Source of the DNA: Aulostomus chinensis
Lineage: Eukaryota > Chordata > Actinopteri > Syngnathiformes > Aulostomidae
Assembly (NCBI GenBank): GCA_037954235.1
Contig: JBBMOA010000008.1
Coordinates: forward strand, 365,001 to 429,000
Length of the DNA stretch: 64,000 nt
Reading direction: 5' to 3'
The notes under the pieces are model-generated. The model saw nothing but the letters and a program-made list of their open reading frames with translations, was not told the DNA's origin and did not search any database. The translations under genes were made by a program, and so were the position numbers. This document shows positions 55,863 to 64,000 of this stretch, piece by piece; within the stretch, counting starts at the first letter, position 1; each line of letters starts with the position of its first letter.

Positions 55863-56425
55863 TTCCTGCTCTCCTTGTCTCACAAGTGTCAGATATCTCG
55901 GTAAGATGGATGCATATTTTTGGGCTTTTTCGTGCAAATTCCCACCTGGCTGATCCAGAACCTCGGCCATGGCTTTGTCCAGCTCGTTTTGAGCATCAAC
56001 TCTAATTGAGCTGGTGTTCTGCTGCTTCAACGAATCCAGCTGACGTTGGGGAACCAGATACATATTATCCGCATATTCCAAGGCTCCCTCTACTTTCTCC
56101 GGACGAGGTCAACAGTGAAAGGGATTGCAGCACCGAACAGCAGCAGTAAAAAGCCCCGACTGGTTTACAGTTTCTCTTTTTAACGAGTTTGACTTTTCTG
56201 TCTGCAATGAGTCTGATCCGTTTTTTTCTTCTTAAGCTGTCTGTACTGCCTAGTGTTTAGAGGTATGTTCCCATTTCGCACATTAAGCACTATTTCACTC
56301 AGAGAAATGATGAGATCGGACCCCGCATTTTCTATAATGACCCTTCTCATATTGGGCGGTGACTTATATCGCAGTTCGAGCAGTGGGAGGTTTCTTTGAA
56401 CACCTGAAAACGTCATGACTTTTTT
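55848..56425 (-). pseudogene. Maverick lysine-rich virion-type protein, frame-shifted
   Basis: The probable start MTFSGVQRNLPLLELRYKS is on the minus strand near 56420, in place of the upstream non-ATG opening. It continues to RRVIIENAGSDLIISLSEIV and the lysine-rich IPLNTRQYRQLKKKK. A hydrophobic stretch GFLLLLFGAAIPFTVDLV follows near 56150. After a stop and shift comes EYADNMYLVPQRQLDSLKQQ and a helical C-terminus with ILPRYLTLVRQ. The combination of basic tract, small hydrophobic segment and helical end is found in a small Maverick protein thought to be a virion component. The function is inference. Confidence 0.5.
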
Positions 56426-56446
56426 TTCTAATCTTTTTTTCGGCAC

Positions 56447-56653
56447 CTAGACGACCGCCTTCTCAGTCAAAAGATTGCTTCTGAGTCTCAAATCATCAGG
56501 GGTCTTTGCTTTATAATCTATGAACAGGTACCTGTAAGCGGCGGAGGTTGCGTCATTGAACAACTCTAAAAAATTGTAGCACACCCTTCGAAAGATGGAC
56601 GGACCCGACTGATGGTTTTTAACGTTTATTGAAGCTCCATAAAGCAACTCCAT
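56447..56653 (-). CDS. Small Maverick-associated ORF, function unknown
   Basis: A 68-codon minus-strand frame, MELLYGASINVKNHQSGPSI onward, containing FLELFNDATSAAYRYLFIDY and RLRSNLLTEKAVV. It ends a few codons before the lysine-rich gene and shares its strand, so they could be neighbours of one Maverick transcript. No domain was recognised. It may be intact or a fragment of a longer gene. Confidence 0.4.
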   Translation of the reverse strand: MELLYGASINVKNHQSGPSIFRRVCYNFLELFNDATSAAYRYLFIDYKAKTPDDLRLRSNLLTEKAVV

Positions 56654-57357
56654 AAAACCAACGTGAGAACTGAAAAAATAAAGACGAAAAAAACAATAAC
56701 TTTACTGTTTCCATCTGTATCAGTAGTCAATTAGCACCATATCAAGCAAACACCGCCACCTACCGTTAACAAGTGTGCTAAAGAGTTAGCATATTAGCAC
56801 CGTTGGTACACAAATCATCAAGTAACGCTAATTAAATAATCACTATCACCACATACACCAACCTTGTGTCTCCTCGGGGGGTTACTAGACTACAATCAGC
56901 CGTTAAAGTTGTTTTCTTTCCATTGCCGTTTGTTTCTTTGTTGCATCCTCATTTGTTTGCCTTGTTAAACTTTTACTTTTTACCGTTAGTTCCGTTGCGT
57001 AGACAAGCCGCTGCATCGCCCCGCCCACACCACAGCAGAAGCAGGAAGCAGTGTGTGGTCTCCAAAACAAAATCCCGTTCCATGCAAAACCAAACCTATC
57101 TCAAAACAGGCAGAAATGTACACATGAAAGCAAACAAAATCACCCTTTACCCTTACTTATAACCAAAACACAAATCATGTAACTCTGTAAAAAAAAATCA
57201 TGTCAAACATTCATCTCAAAATATATACGTTTTTTAAACCTTAAGCTACAAACAGTGCGAGCTGCCATCTGGTGGACAAAACGAGAAACAGCAGGCACAA
57301 AAACACATTTGGGTTTGCTACAAAAATATTTGCTGTTTCCTGGAAACATCTGTCTCC
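56654..57357. other. Unassigned sequence within the Maverick remnant
   Basis: AT-rich sequence between the small ORFs and the ATPase gene. No Maverick gene was recognised. It ends with GCTGCCATCTGGTGGACAAA near 57265, a word also seen in simplified form at 6408-6420 (CTGCCATCTAGTGGCAG). Part may be a short non-autonomous insertion. Confidence 0.4.
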
Positions 57358-57838
57358 CTAATAATGAGGTTTGACAACGGTCCCTGCGGTTTTTGAAAGG
57401 ACCAGATAGTTGGTGTTTAGGCTGATGGTCCTGCTGGCTTTGCCTTGGATGAACAGATTTTGCACCAGATGTATGCAGCTAAGATTTCGATGATGTACAT
57501 ATTTTGTAAAAGCATTTTGAACTTCTATATTACCACTGGCGTCATTCGTCAAGTCGTCAGTAATTAGTAGATTCTTTTTTTCAGGCAGTAGTAGTGAATC
57601 GTCACACAGAGAGTCCGGTAAACCCTTCACAAAGTTTATCTCTCTGAGTTTTAAGAGTTGGTCGTACAGCAGCTGCCAACACGAATAAATGTAAACGACG
57701 TTGTCCATGGGGTGTGAAATAATCCACTGAGCATTTTCTATAATATCTTTAACAAAAAAAAGTTTTTCCACAATTGGATGGGCCGCTCACCACCATGCTA
57801 AAGGGGTGTTTTAACCGGCGGTCAAAACCAGAATCCAT
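57358..57838 (-). pseudogene. Maverick/Polinton packaging ATPase, one frameshift
   Basis: Starting at ATG 57838 (minus), MDSGFDRRLKHPFSMVVSGP leads into the Walker A loop GPSNCGKT. A one-base shift in the adjacent T-rich run (about 57752-57767) breaks the frame. The rest continues with VKDIIENAQWIISHP, KGLPDS, the Walker B strand NLLITDDLT and the sensor-like HHRNLSCIHLVQNLFIQGK, then SRTISLNTNYLVLSK. This is the FtsK/HerA-type (A32-like) genome-packaging ATPase of Mavericks and related viruses, thought to pump DNA into capsids. About 160 codons remain, so the end may be truncated. The start lies only a few bases after the polymerase stop, showing tight gene packing. Confidence 0.82.
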
Positions 57839-57842
57839 TTTT

Positions 57843-60800
57843 AAAAACCGTAAGGCAGAGTGGTGTAATCGAGAAACACCCGGCGCTTGTTATAAATGAC
57901 CTGAATTCTACAATTCTACAATTCTACAATTTCGTTTAGCAGACGCTTTTGTCCAAAGCGACGTACAACACAAGCAAGAATTCAGACTTAATTAAGGAAA
58001 AACCCATAAGAAGCGCAAAAGTGCTCCAGTTGTGATTTGGTTACAAATATAAATATATTGGGAACTCTTTTAACTACTGTGTCATTTTGAAGGAGGGACC
58101 GCTTTTTATCGCGCTTGATCGTATCTGACACAGCTGTCAAGTGGGCGTCTGTGTTTTTATTGGCTGCGAATGATTGAACCAAGCCCATCAGGGACTGGGG
58201 GGTGACGGTTTTGGAGTTTACAGAGTTTAATGTCACACCCTTGCATTTAACAGCGGTCTTGCCGTGGTGTGTTTGGTACACGTGACACTTGGGCCCTCCA
58301 GACACAACCTCTGTGATAAAATCCCCACCCTCTCACTAGTCTGTTAAATCACCCAGATACGGACCTGTCGGGGGGACCCGCTCCCCTGGCTGAGATGTGA
58401 AGATCACAGCGTCTGTGTCGCAGTAAAGCACGCGCTCCTGCAGCTTGTCGTGCAGGTTGTAGAGCTCGAGGCGTGCATGTGCGGTGGTCATGGCGCCTGT
58501 GAACACATTCACGTCTTTCGCACGAGCCCCCACACTGTCGGCGTGTGACCACTGCACCATAGCAACGTTGTCAGAGACAAAACCAAACTGGCTCACTTTG
58601 TAATGATCACTAAACATGAGCTGGGTAAACCTCTCAGGCTCTGGTATCAGCTCACATGTGGCCATGTTACAACGCATGCTAAAACGGCCCCAGAGCGAGT
58701 TGAGGAGGAGTTGGTTACAGCTTCTGACTGCTTTGCTGACACAGATTTTGGCCGGGTCAAGTCTGATACCCTCCTTTTCACAATCGTCGGCTATGTATTT
58801 CTCACATTCCTGAGGTGTTGTGGTGTGTTTGGAGTAGCCTGAGGCTTCCCGTTTGCATTTCAGGAAGGTCTTGACATATTCTTTCAACAGCGTGTCTGTC
58901 TTGTCCGGACAGTGCCAGACCTCATCAACGTGCAACAAACGATACCCCTTTTCAAGAGCTTTTTGGAGTTGAAAAAGAGACCCACATCCCAGACAACTGA
59001 CGCTCTGTGTCACTGTGTCTGCACTCGTCTGACTGATTTAGCTCTTCAGCACAGGTACGGCATGGCGGGAACATGAGCTTGGCATAAGCCTTGTATGGGA
59101 GGACGGGGTGGTAGAGCCCCCGCCACAGCAGCACAACACATTTAATGAGACCGAAATAGTTTTCAATGTCATCAAAGTTGTGAATAATTTGCAGATGGCC
59201 CACAGGGTATTGTTTTTTAGACTGCACTGTGGGGTAAAGGCTGGTGAAGTCGTAGTAGTGAATTTTTTCACCGTCCACGCACTGGTGGTACATTCCCATT
59301 GCATTTGTACGGCCCCCAAACAATGCATCTCTAGGGTTTAGACGTTCGGGTTTTCTGTACGTGGATAGAAAACCTCTAACGGCCTGGTCAGAGCTACACA
59401 GTGCACTCCACTCACACCCCCACATCACAACCACTCTCAAGCCATACTGCATTCTCAGGGCTGTCACACACTCAGAAAACATGTGGAAGAGTTCACCGTA
59501 AGAAATTTTGGACACTGGGTTCTTCTCGCTCTCGACATGACACTTGACACAGCCGTGGTAAAGACAACCAGCAAACTCATAACACGTCTTTGTGGACTCA
59601 CAGAAACCATCAACAAAGTCTGGCCCGATCTTCCGCTCGACTGCGTTAAGAGCGGGTTAGATGTGTATGGTTTCAGCGTGCATCACATACTCCAGCCACT
59701 GTATGGAGGCGTTTGAGAAGGTCTTATTTTGTGTCACGTATGCGCCATCGTATGTCAGAGCCACAGTGTCGCGGGGTAAGAAGAGTGTTTTATAACCCCC
59801 ATGCAGCTACCCGCTAATGTGGTGAAACTGTACGGATCTATCTGGGTACAGTTTAAAAATGCGTCGCGGTAGATTGTGCAGGCCTTTCTCAACACCTCCA
59901 CATCATTGATGCAGTATTTGCACATTTCAGATTGTAGGTCAAATGTTTCATGACACACTGTGTTCCGTTGCTCTTGTGTTAAACTGGTGCGGAAAGTGTC
60001 CTTTTTCCAAATCTTTACATCCTAGAGCATCGGAGGGTTTTGCCAAACGCATCGGTAGAAAAGAATAAGAGTCGATCCATCTCTGGTCGTATGATTCTTC
60101 GTACAAATGGATCACTCTGCTGCCGCGCATGGTGACGGACGGAACAATCCCCCGCCAGACAAAATGCTCCAGCAGGATGTAGTTGTCAAAACCTGAAGCA
60201 TTGTGGGCTATGAATGTGAATCTTGGGCCGTCTGTAATGATCAACAAATGCCCGACGCAGCGCAAAGTGTTGAAACAGAATTTGTTTCCATCCATGTCCA
60301 CAGCACACACAAAACATGCCTTGTGTTTTCCCTCGTGGTACCGGGCCTCGAAATCATAAAAGCTGTATTTTCTCTCCAGGTCTTTTTTCTCTGTAGGCTG
60401 TATAAAGCACATGTGGCCTGAGCTGCCGCTGATGAGACCTTCATTACAGAGGGCACATTTTGCAGGCGCACAAGCGTGTTTTTTTTTTTACCAACTTTGT
60501 AAATCACCCTGCAGCAGCTACAATATTTTAAGATGTCGCAGGGCATCAGGCCATGAGTTTTATCGTGCTCTTTGTGTGCTTGGTAACAAACCTCTGACTT
60601 GCAGATGCGGTTGCAGTCCCTGCATTTTAAAGTGTTTGACGCTCACTCACAGCAGTGTGTAAAGCACACATTGCACAGATATTTACATTTATGCCTTAGA
60701 GGACTGTCATAGGTGTTGTGGCAGTAATTACAGACATACGCTGTGCCGAAAAAAGGTTTCACGTTGGTGGTTAAGTAGTAGTGGTTGTTGTGTAGATGAA

Positions 60801-61178
60801 GCCAGATGGTGTTTAAATTAGGAGTGGTGTTAGTCTGGAAACATTGCAATCGTTTACGGCCTCTGTGTGGTGGTAAATCACAATTTTGGCGTTTATTACA
60901 GCCTCAAATTTGGCCACGTGTGTCAATAAAACCGGCTGTGAGGGGTCGAGACCTGCCGACGCATGTAGACGTGTGGCGAGCACCATTTTGTCTTGTTCAG
61001 ACGCTGCGGCATCAGCAGCGTGCGCTAGGCATCATTCTACATTGTTGTTTGGGTTAAAGAGGGCATGTGCCTTTTTAGATAGAATCTGATCACAGCACAC
61101 AGTCCCCAATTTCAAACGCCCTGCTCCTGAGAGGTTTTGCACCACTGTAACGATAAACTCCAGCTCGTCGTCAGTCAT
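57843..61178 (-). pseudogene. Maverick/Polinton protein-primed DNA polymerase B
   Basis: A minus-strand gene of about 1,050 codons from ATG 61178 (MTDDELEFIVTVVQNLSGAG) to a TAA near 57845, broken by several shifts and stops. The N-terminal part has Cys/His-rich zinc-finger-like regions (YVCNYCHNTY, CKYLCNVCFTHCC). The 3'-5' exonuclease follows: Exo I YDFEARY, Exo II HNASGFDNYIL, Exo III YCINDVEVL. Polymerase motifs are A YYDFTSLYPT, B NQLLLNSLWGRF and C YCDTDAVIF, with catalytic aspartates kept. The C-terminus VIYNKRRVFLDYTTLPYGF lies beyond a family B repeat inserted at 57904-58047. This enzyme replicates Maverick DNA from a protein primer. Breaks occur near 58330, 59015, 59520-59760, 59950 and 60410-60650. 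Confidence 0.88.
57904..58047 (+). repeat. Dispersed repeat family B, copy 2, inserted in the polymerase gene
   Basis: Starts with ATTCTACAATTCTACAATTC and contains TTTAGCAGACGCTTTTGTCC, nearly identical to 6272-6400. It separates the polymerase C-terminal residues from the rest, so it arrived after the Maverick. Confidence 0.85.
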
Positions 61179-61184
61179 CGATGA

Positions 61185-61418
61185 ATCATTACTGTTAGGG
61201 TCTGTGGTGGAAGATGAGGGAGACCCAAAGGCAGACAGTGTTGAAGGGTGGAGCACAAAAGAGGTTTATTGTTAAGCTGAGGCTGGAGACTTGGCTGGAG
61301 ACAGGAGACCAGACTGTGAACAGGACAAGCACAAGACATCAAAACTAACAATGACCCAACAACCTAACTGGAGAAAACACTAACACGCGTAAAAGCACCG
61401 TCTTTTTACTACTTACAC
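61185..61418 (-). repeat. Possible retroelement end fragment
   Basis: Contains GACCCAAAGGCAGACAGTGT and GAGGTTTATTGTTAAGC, with the same theme (purine-rich start, ACCCAAACGCAG-like phrase, TTTATTG poly(A) signal on the minus strand) as the solo LTR at 43335. It may be a fragment of a related LTR or of another short repeat. The call is tentative. Confidence 0.35.
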
Positions 61419-61818
61419 ACTCACACACAAATGCACGCACAAAAACAAAAATACACAAACAATTACACGAACACACAAATACACAAACACACAAATACAA
61501 TCATGCACACACAGACACAGTTACACACACACACTCGAATACACAATCTCGCACACACAAACAGAATCGCACACTTACACGAATATACATTCACACACAC
61601 AAACTCACACACAAGTACACAATTACGCATGCACATACAAACAGAAACACACACACAAATACACACTCACACATACACACAAATACACAAACACACAGTA
61701 ACACACAAATACTCAATAGCACACGTATACAAACACAAACAAACACATACGAATACACAATCATGCACACACACAAGTAAAGAATCACACACACACACCT
61801 ACACACACTATCACACCC
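61419..61818. repeat. Degenerate CA-rich array
   Basis: ACACAAATACACAAAC-type units with many AT-bearing variants over about 400 bp. Open frames on both strands are composed of threonine/histidine or cysteine/valine repeats and are not genes. Confidence 0.93.
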
Positions 61819-62014
61819 CATGAGCTGCAGTGCTCCTGCTGGCCAACAGGTGGCACAGCAATTCTACATTTGGTGCTGAGTGTTGCTGGATGGAGGAGGA
61901 GGAGAGCAAAGAGGAGGGAGGGAGGAAGTTTGGGGGCCAGAAAAAGAGAAGAAGAACGAGCTGAGCTTTTAAGTGAGGGAGGTTGAGACTGACATGAAGG
62001 GTTGGGAGGAAGGA
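61819..62014. other. Short spacer
   Basis: GAG-rich plus-strand sequence with no recognised feature, containing GGAGGAGGAGAGC. Confidence 0.6.
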
Positions 62015-62634
62015 CGAGCTGCAGGGTGTGTGTCTGTGTGTGTGTGTAGGTGTGAGAGTGTGTGAGAGTGAGAGTGTCTGTGTGTGTAGGTGTGTGGGCG
62101 CGTGCAGGTGTGAGTGTGTGTGTGTGTGTGAGAGTGTCTGTGTGTATGTGTGAGAGTGTGTGTGAGAGTGTCTGTATATGTAGGTGTGTGTGTGTGTGTG
62201 TATGTGTGTAGGTTTATAAGTGTGTGCGTAGCTGTGAGAGTGTATGTGAGAGGTTCTGTGTGTAGGTGTGTGAGTGTGTGAGAGAATGTCTGTGAGAGTG
62301 TATGAGTATAGGTGTGTGTGTCTGTGTGTGAGTGTAGGTGTGTGAGTGTCTGTGTGTGAGTGTAGGTGTGTGGTTTTTGTGTGTGTATCCGTGTGAGTGT
62401 AGGTGTGTGTTTGTGTGAGGGTGTGAGAAAGTGTCTGTGCATAGGTGTGTGTGAAGGTGTGTGAGTGTAGGTGTGTGTGTCAGTGTAGGCGTGTGTGTCA
62501 GTGTAGGCGTGTGTGTGTGTGTGTGTGTGTAGGTGTGTGTGTGTAGGTGTGTGTGTCAGTGTAGGCGTGTGTGTGTGTGTAGGTGTGTGTGTGTTGGTGT
62601 GTGTGTGTCAGTGTAAGTGTGTGTGTGTGTGTGT
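62015..62634. repeat. Degenerate GT-rich array
   Basis: GTGTGTAGGTGTGTGAGTG-type units with GTCTGTG and GTCAGTGTAGGCGTG variants over about 620 bp. Its units are the reverse complement of those at 63172-63800. Confidence 0.94.
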
Positions 62635-62907
62635 TCTTGTACTTGCTACACAGTCAGGACTTGAATACATATTTAACAAACAGAGTGAGGACATTTTTGG
62701 AAAGTGAAGACGTTTTAGCCGGTCCTCACTTCTTCAAAGGGCCGTTTGAAGGTCAAGACTTGGTTTTAGGGTCAAGGTTAGAATCAGGTTCAGGTTAGGT
62801 TTAGGGTCAAGGTTAGGATCAGGCAGTCAGTTGAGATGGTTAGGGGAGGGGCTAGGGAATGTATTACGTCAATGAAAGTCCTCACAAAGATATAAGTACA
62901 AGGATGA
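62635..62907 (-). repeat. CA-flanked dispersed cassette, copy 2
   Basis: The reverse complement reads CTTGTACTTATATCTTTGTG to GTGTAGCAAGTACAAG, matching 5430-5652 with an added right portion. It is again flanked by GT/CA microsatellite DNA. Internal TTAGGGTCAAGG-like repeats correspond to the CCTAACC-like repeats of copy 1. Confidence 0.8.
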
Positions 62908-63171
62908 GTGTGTGTGTTTACTCTCCTGACAATGACTCAGTAGTGTCTCCATCATCTACAGCTATCTGTCTGTAGACCTCCCCTCTGACCTCCTCCCTGC
63001 TGACCCCACGGAGCAGCACCTTAAGGATCGCAGAAACAGTTCAGGAGGAAACACAGGATGGTCACGTTGTACTTGTTTGTCGCAGTAGAACTGTAGGGGG
63101 AGCTTGGACCTCAAACGAGGAGCGTGAATAAACCAGGACATCTGGGTCTGACCTCACAATTTGTGTGTTAG
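62908..63171. other. Single-copy-looking spacer
   Basis: No recognised gene or repeat between the GT-rich and CA-rich arms. Confidence 0.6.
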
Positions 63172-63173
63172 CA

Positions 63174-63218
<45 letters not shown>

Positions 63219-63498
63219 CTACACTGACACAGACACACACAGACACACACACCTACACACACACACTCACACACACACCTACACAGACACACACGCTCAC
63301 ACCTACACAGACACACACTCACACACACACCTACACTTACACACACACACACCTACACAGACACACACACTCACACCTACACAGACACACACTCACACAC
63401 ACACCTACACAGACACAGACACAGACACACACACCTACACAGACACACACACTCACATACACACCTAAACAGACACACTCACACACACACCTACACAG

Positions 63499-63529
<31 letters not shown>

Positions 63530-63800
63530 CACAGACACACACACACTCACACCTACACAGACACACACACACACCTACACAGACACACACACTCACACCT
63601 ACACAGACACACACACACACCTACACAGACACACACTCACACACACACCTACACAGACACACACACACACCTACACAGACACACACACTCACACCTACAC
63701 AGACACACACACACCTACACAGACACACACTCACACACACACCTACACAGACACACACACACACACCTACACAGACACACACACTCACACACACTGACAT
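63172..63800. repeat. CA-rich minisatellite
   Basis: Tandem units of about 22-36 bp built from CACCTACACAGACACACACA and CACTCACA, in about 25 copies. It is inverted in sense relative to 62015-62634. The 228-residue histidine/threonine frame across it is an artefact. Confidence 0.95.
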
Positions 63801-64000
63801 GTTCAGTCCCATACAGCCTCTACAAGGTTCTAAATATGGAGCCATGAACCACAGGTTCAAACAGAGGTAAAACTGTCAATCTTCCAAAACATCTTCACCG
63901 CACCTACACATGAAGCCATGAAATGTACACATGTGACTTCTCAGTGTGGGGGAGGCGTGGCTCAGAGGCAGTGGTACTGGGATCACTAGGCTAGGGTCAC
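63801..64000. other. Right edge, no feature recognised
   Basis: Ordinary sequence running to the edge. The phrase GGCGTGGCTCAGAGGCAGTGG near 63955 may start another dispersed repeat cut by the edge. Confidence 0.4.

Noticed and set aside
61969..62442. 157-residue threonine/histidine-rich antisense frame
   Set aside because: It is a translation of the GT-rich array.
63161..63847. 228-residue histidine/threonine-rich frame
   Set aside because: It is a translation of CA-rich minisatellite DNA.
1..64000. tRNA, rRNA or bacterial-type operons
   Set aside because: No cloverleaf-like sequence with A and B boxes, no ribosomal RNA-like sequence and no compact gene clusters were noticed, apart from mobile-element genes. 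A tRNA search program would settle it.

Overview
The window looks like a gene-poor, repeat-saturated stretch of teleost fish DNA, probably a spiny-rayed fish. It mixes L2-type and L1-type LINEs, a Tc1-like element, a Harbinger-like element, Ty3, BEL/Pao and retroviral remnants, and a Maverick/Polinton. It also carries dozens of (CA)n, (GA)n and (GGAT)n tracts and very long minisatellites. No tRNA, rRNA, CRISPR array, operon or intact host gene was recognised. At most, a host transcript may end near position 1300, where there is an AATAAA signal. Species assignment is inference only.

Layout. 1-10.2 kb holds an edge minisatellite, microsatellites, a decayed hAT-like transposase and copies of short dispersed repeats. 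10.2-16.5 kb is one 6.26 kb array of a 28-bp unit. 17.9-19.5 kb is a Harbinger-like element with a TAA duplication. 22.3-31.3 kb is a minus-strand L1-type LINE with a very G-rich presumed 3' UTR. A plus-strand, nearly intact L2-type LINE is inserted in its coding region, with a 20-bp target duplication.

31.3-34.9 kb is a minus-strand endogenous retrovirus remnant: 3' LTR, polypurine tract, env-like, integrase tail, protease and gag, with most of pol deleted. 34.9-36.3 kb may be a different LTR. 36.4-37.9 kb is GCCCA-rich repetitive sequence. 38.3-40.4 kb is a Ty3-like pol remnant. 42.2-46.5 kb is a minus-strand L2-type LINE with an esterase-type ORF1, interrupted by a solo LTR whose removal restores the reading frame. 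46.5-48.7 kb holds a BEL/Pao protease fragment, a 95-bp pyrimidine-rich array and another LINE 3' end.

51.4-53.65 kb is a Tc1-like element split by a later insertion that carries a 61-bp array. 54.5-61.2 kb is a decayed Maverick/Polinton. On the plus strand it keeps an integrase tail, major capsid-like protein and protease N-terminus. On the minus strand it keeps DNA polymerase B, packaging ATPase and small virion-type ORFs. 61.4-63.8 kb is CA/GT-rich repeat sequence forming a large quasi-inverted repeat.

Almost every coding signal here belongs to mobile elements, and nearly all are broken. The value of the window is its readable nesting history and the Maverick remnant, rather than a working host pathway. 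No clearly new biological system was found. The best candidates for follow-up are the Maverick remnant, the near-intact L2, the G-rich L1 tail, the mismatched retroviral LTRs and the giant minisatellite.
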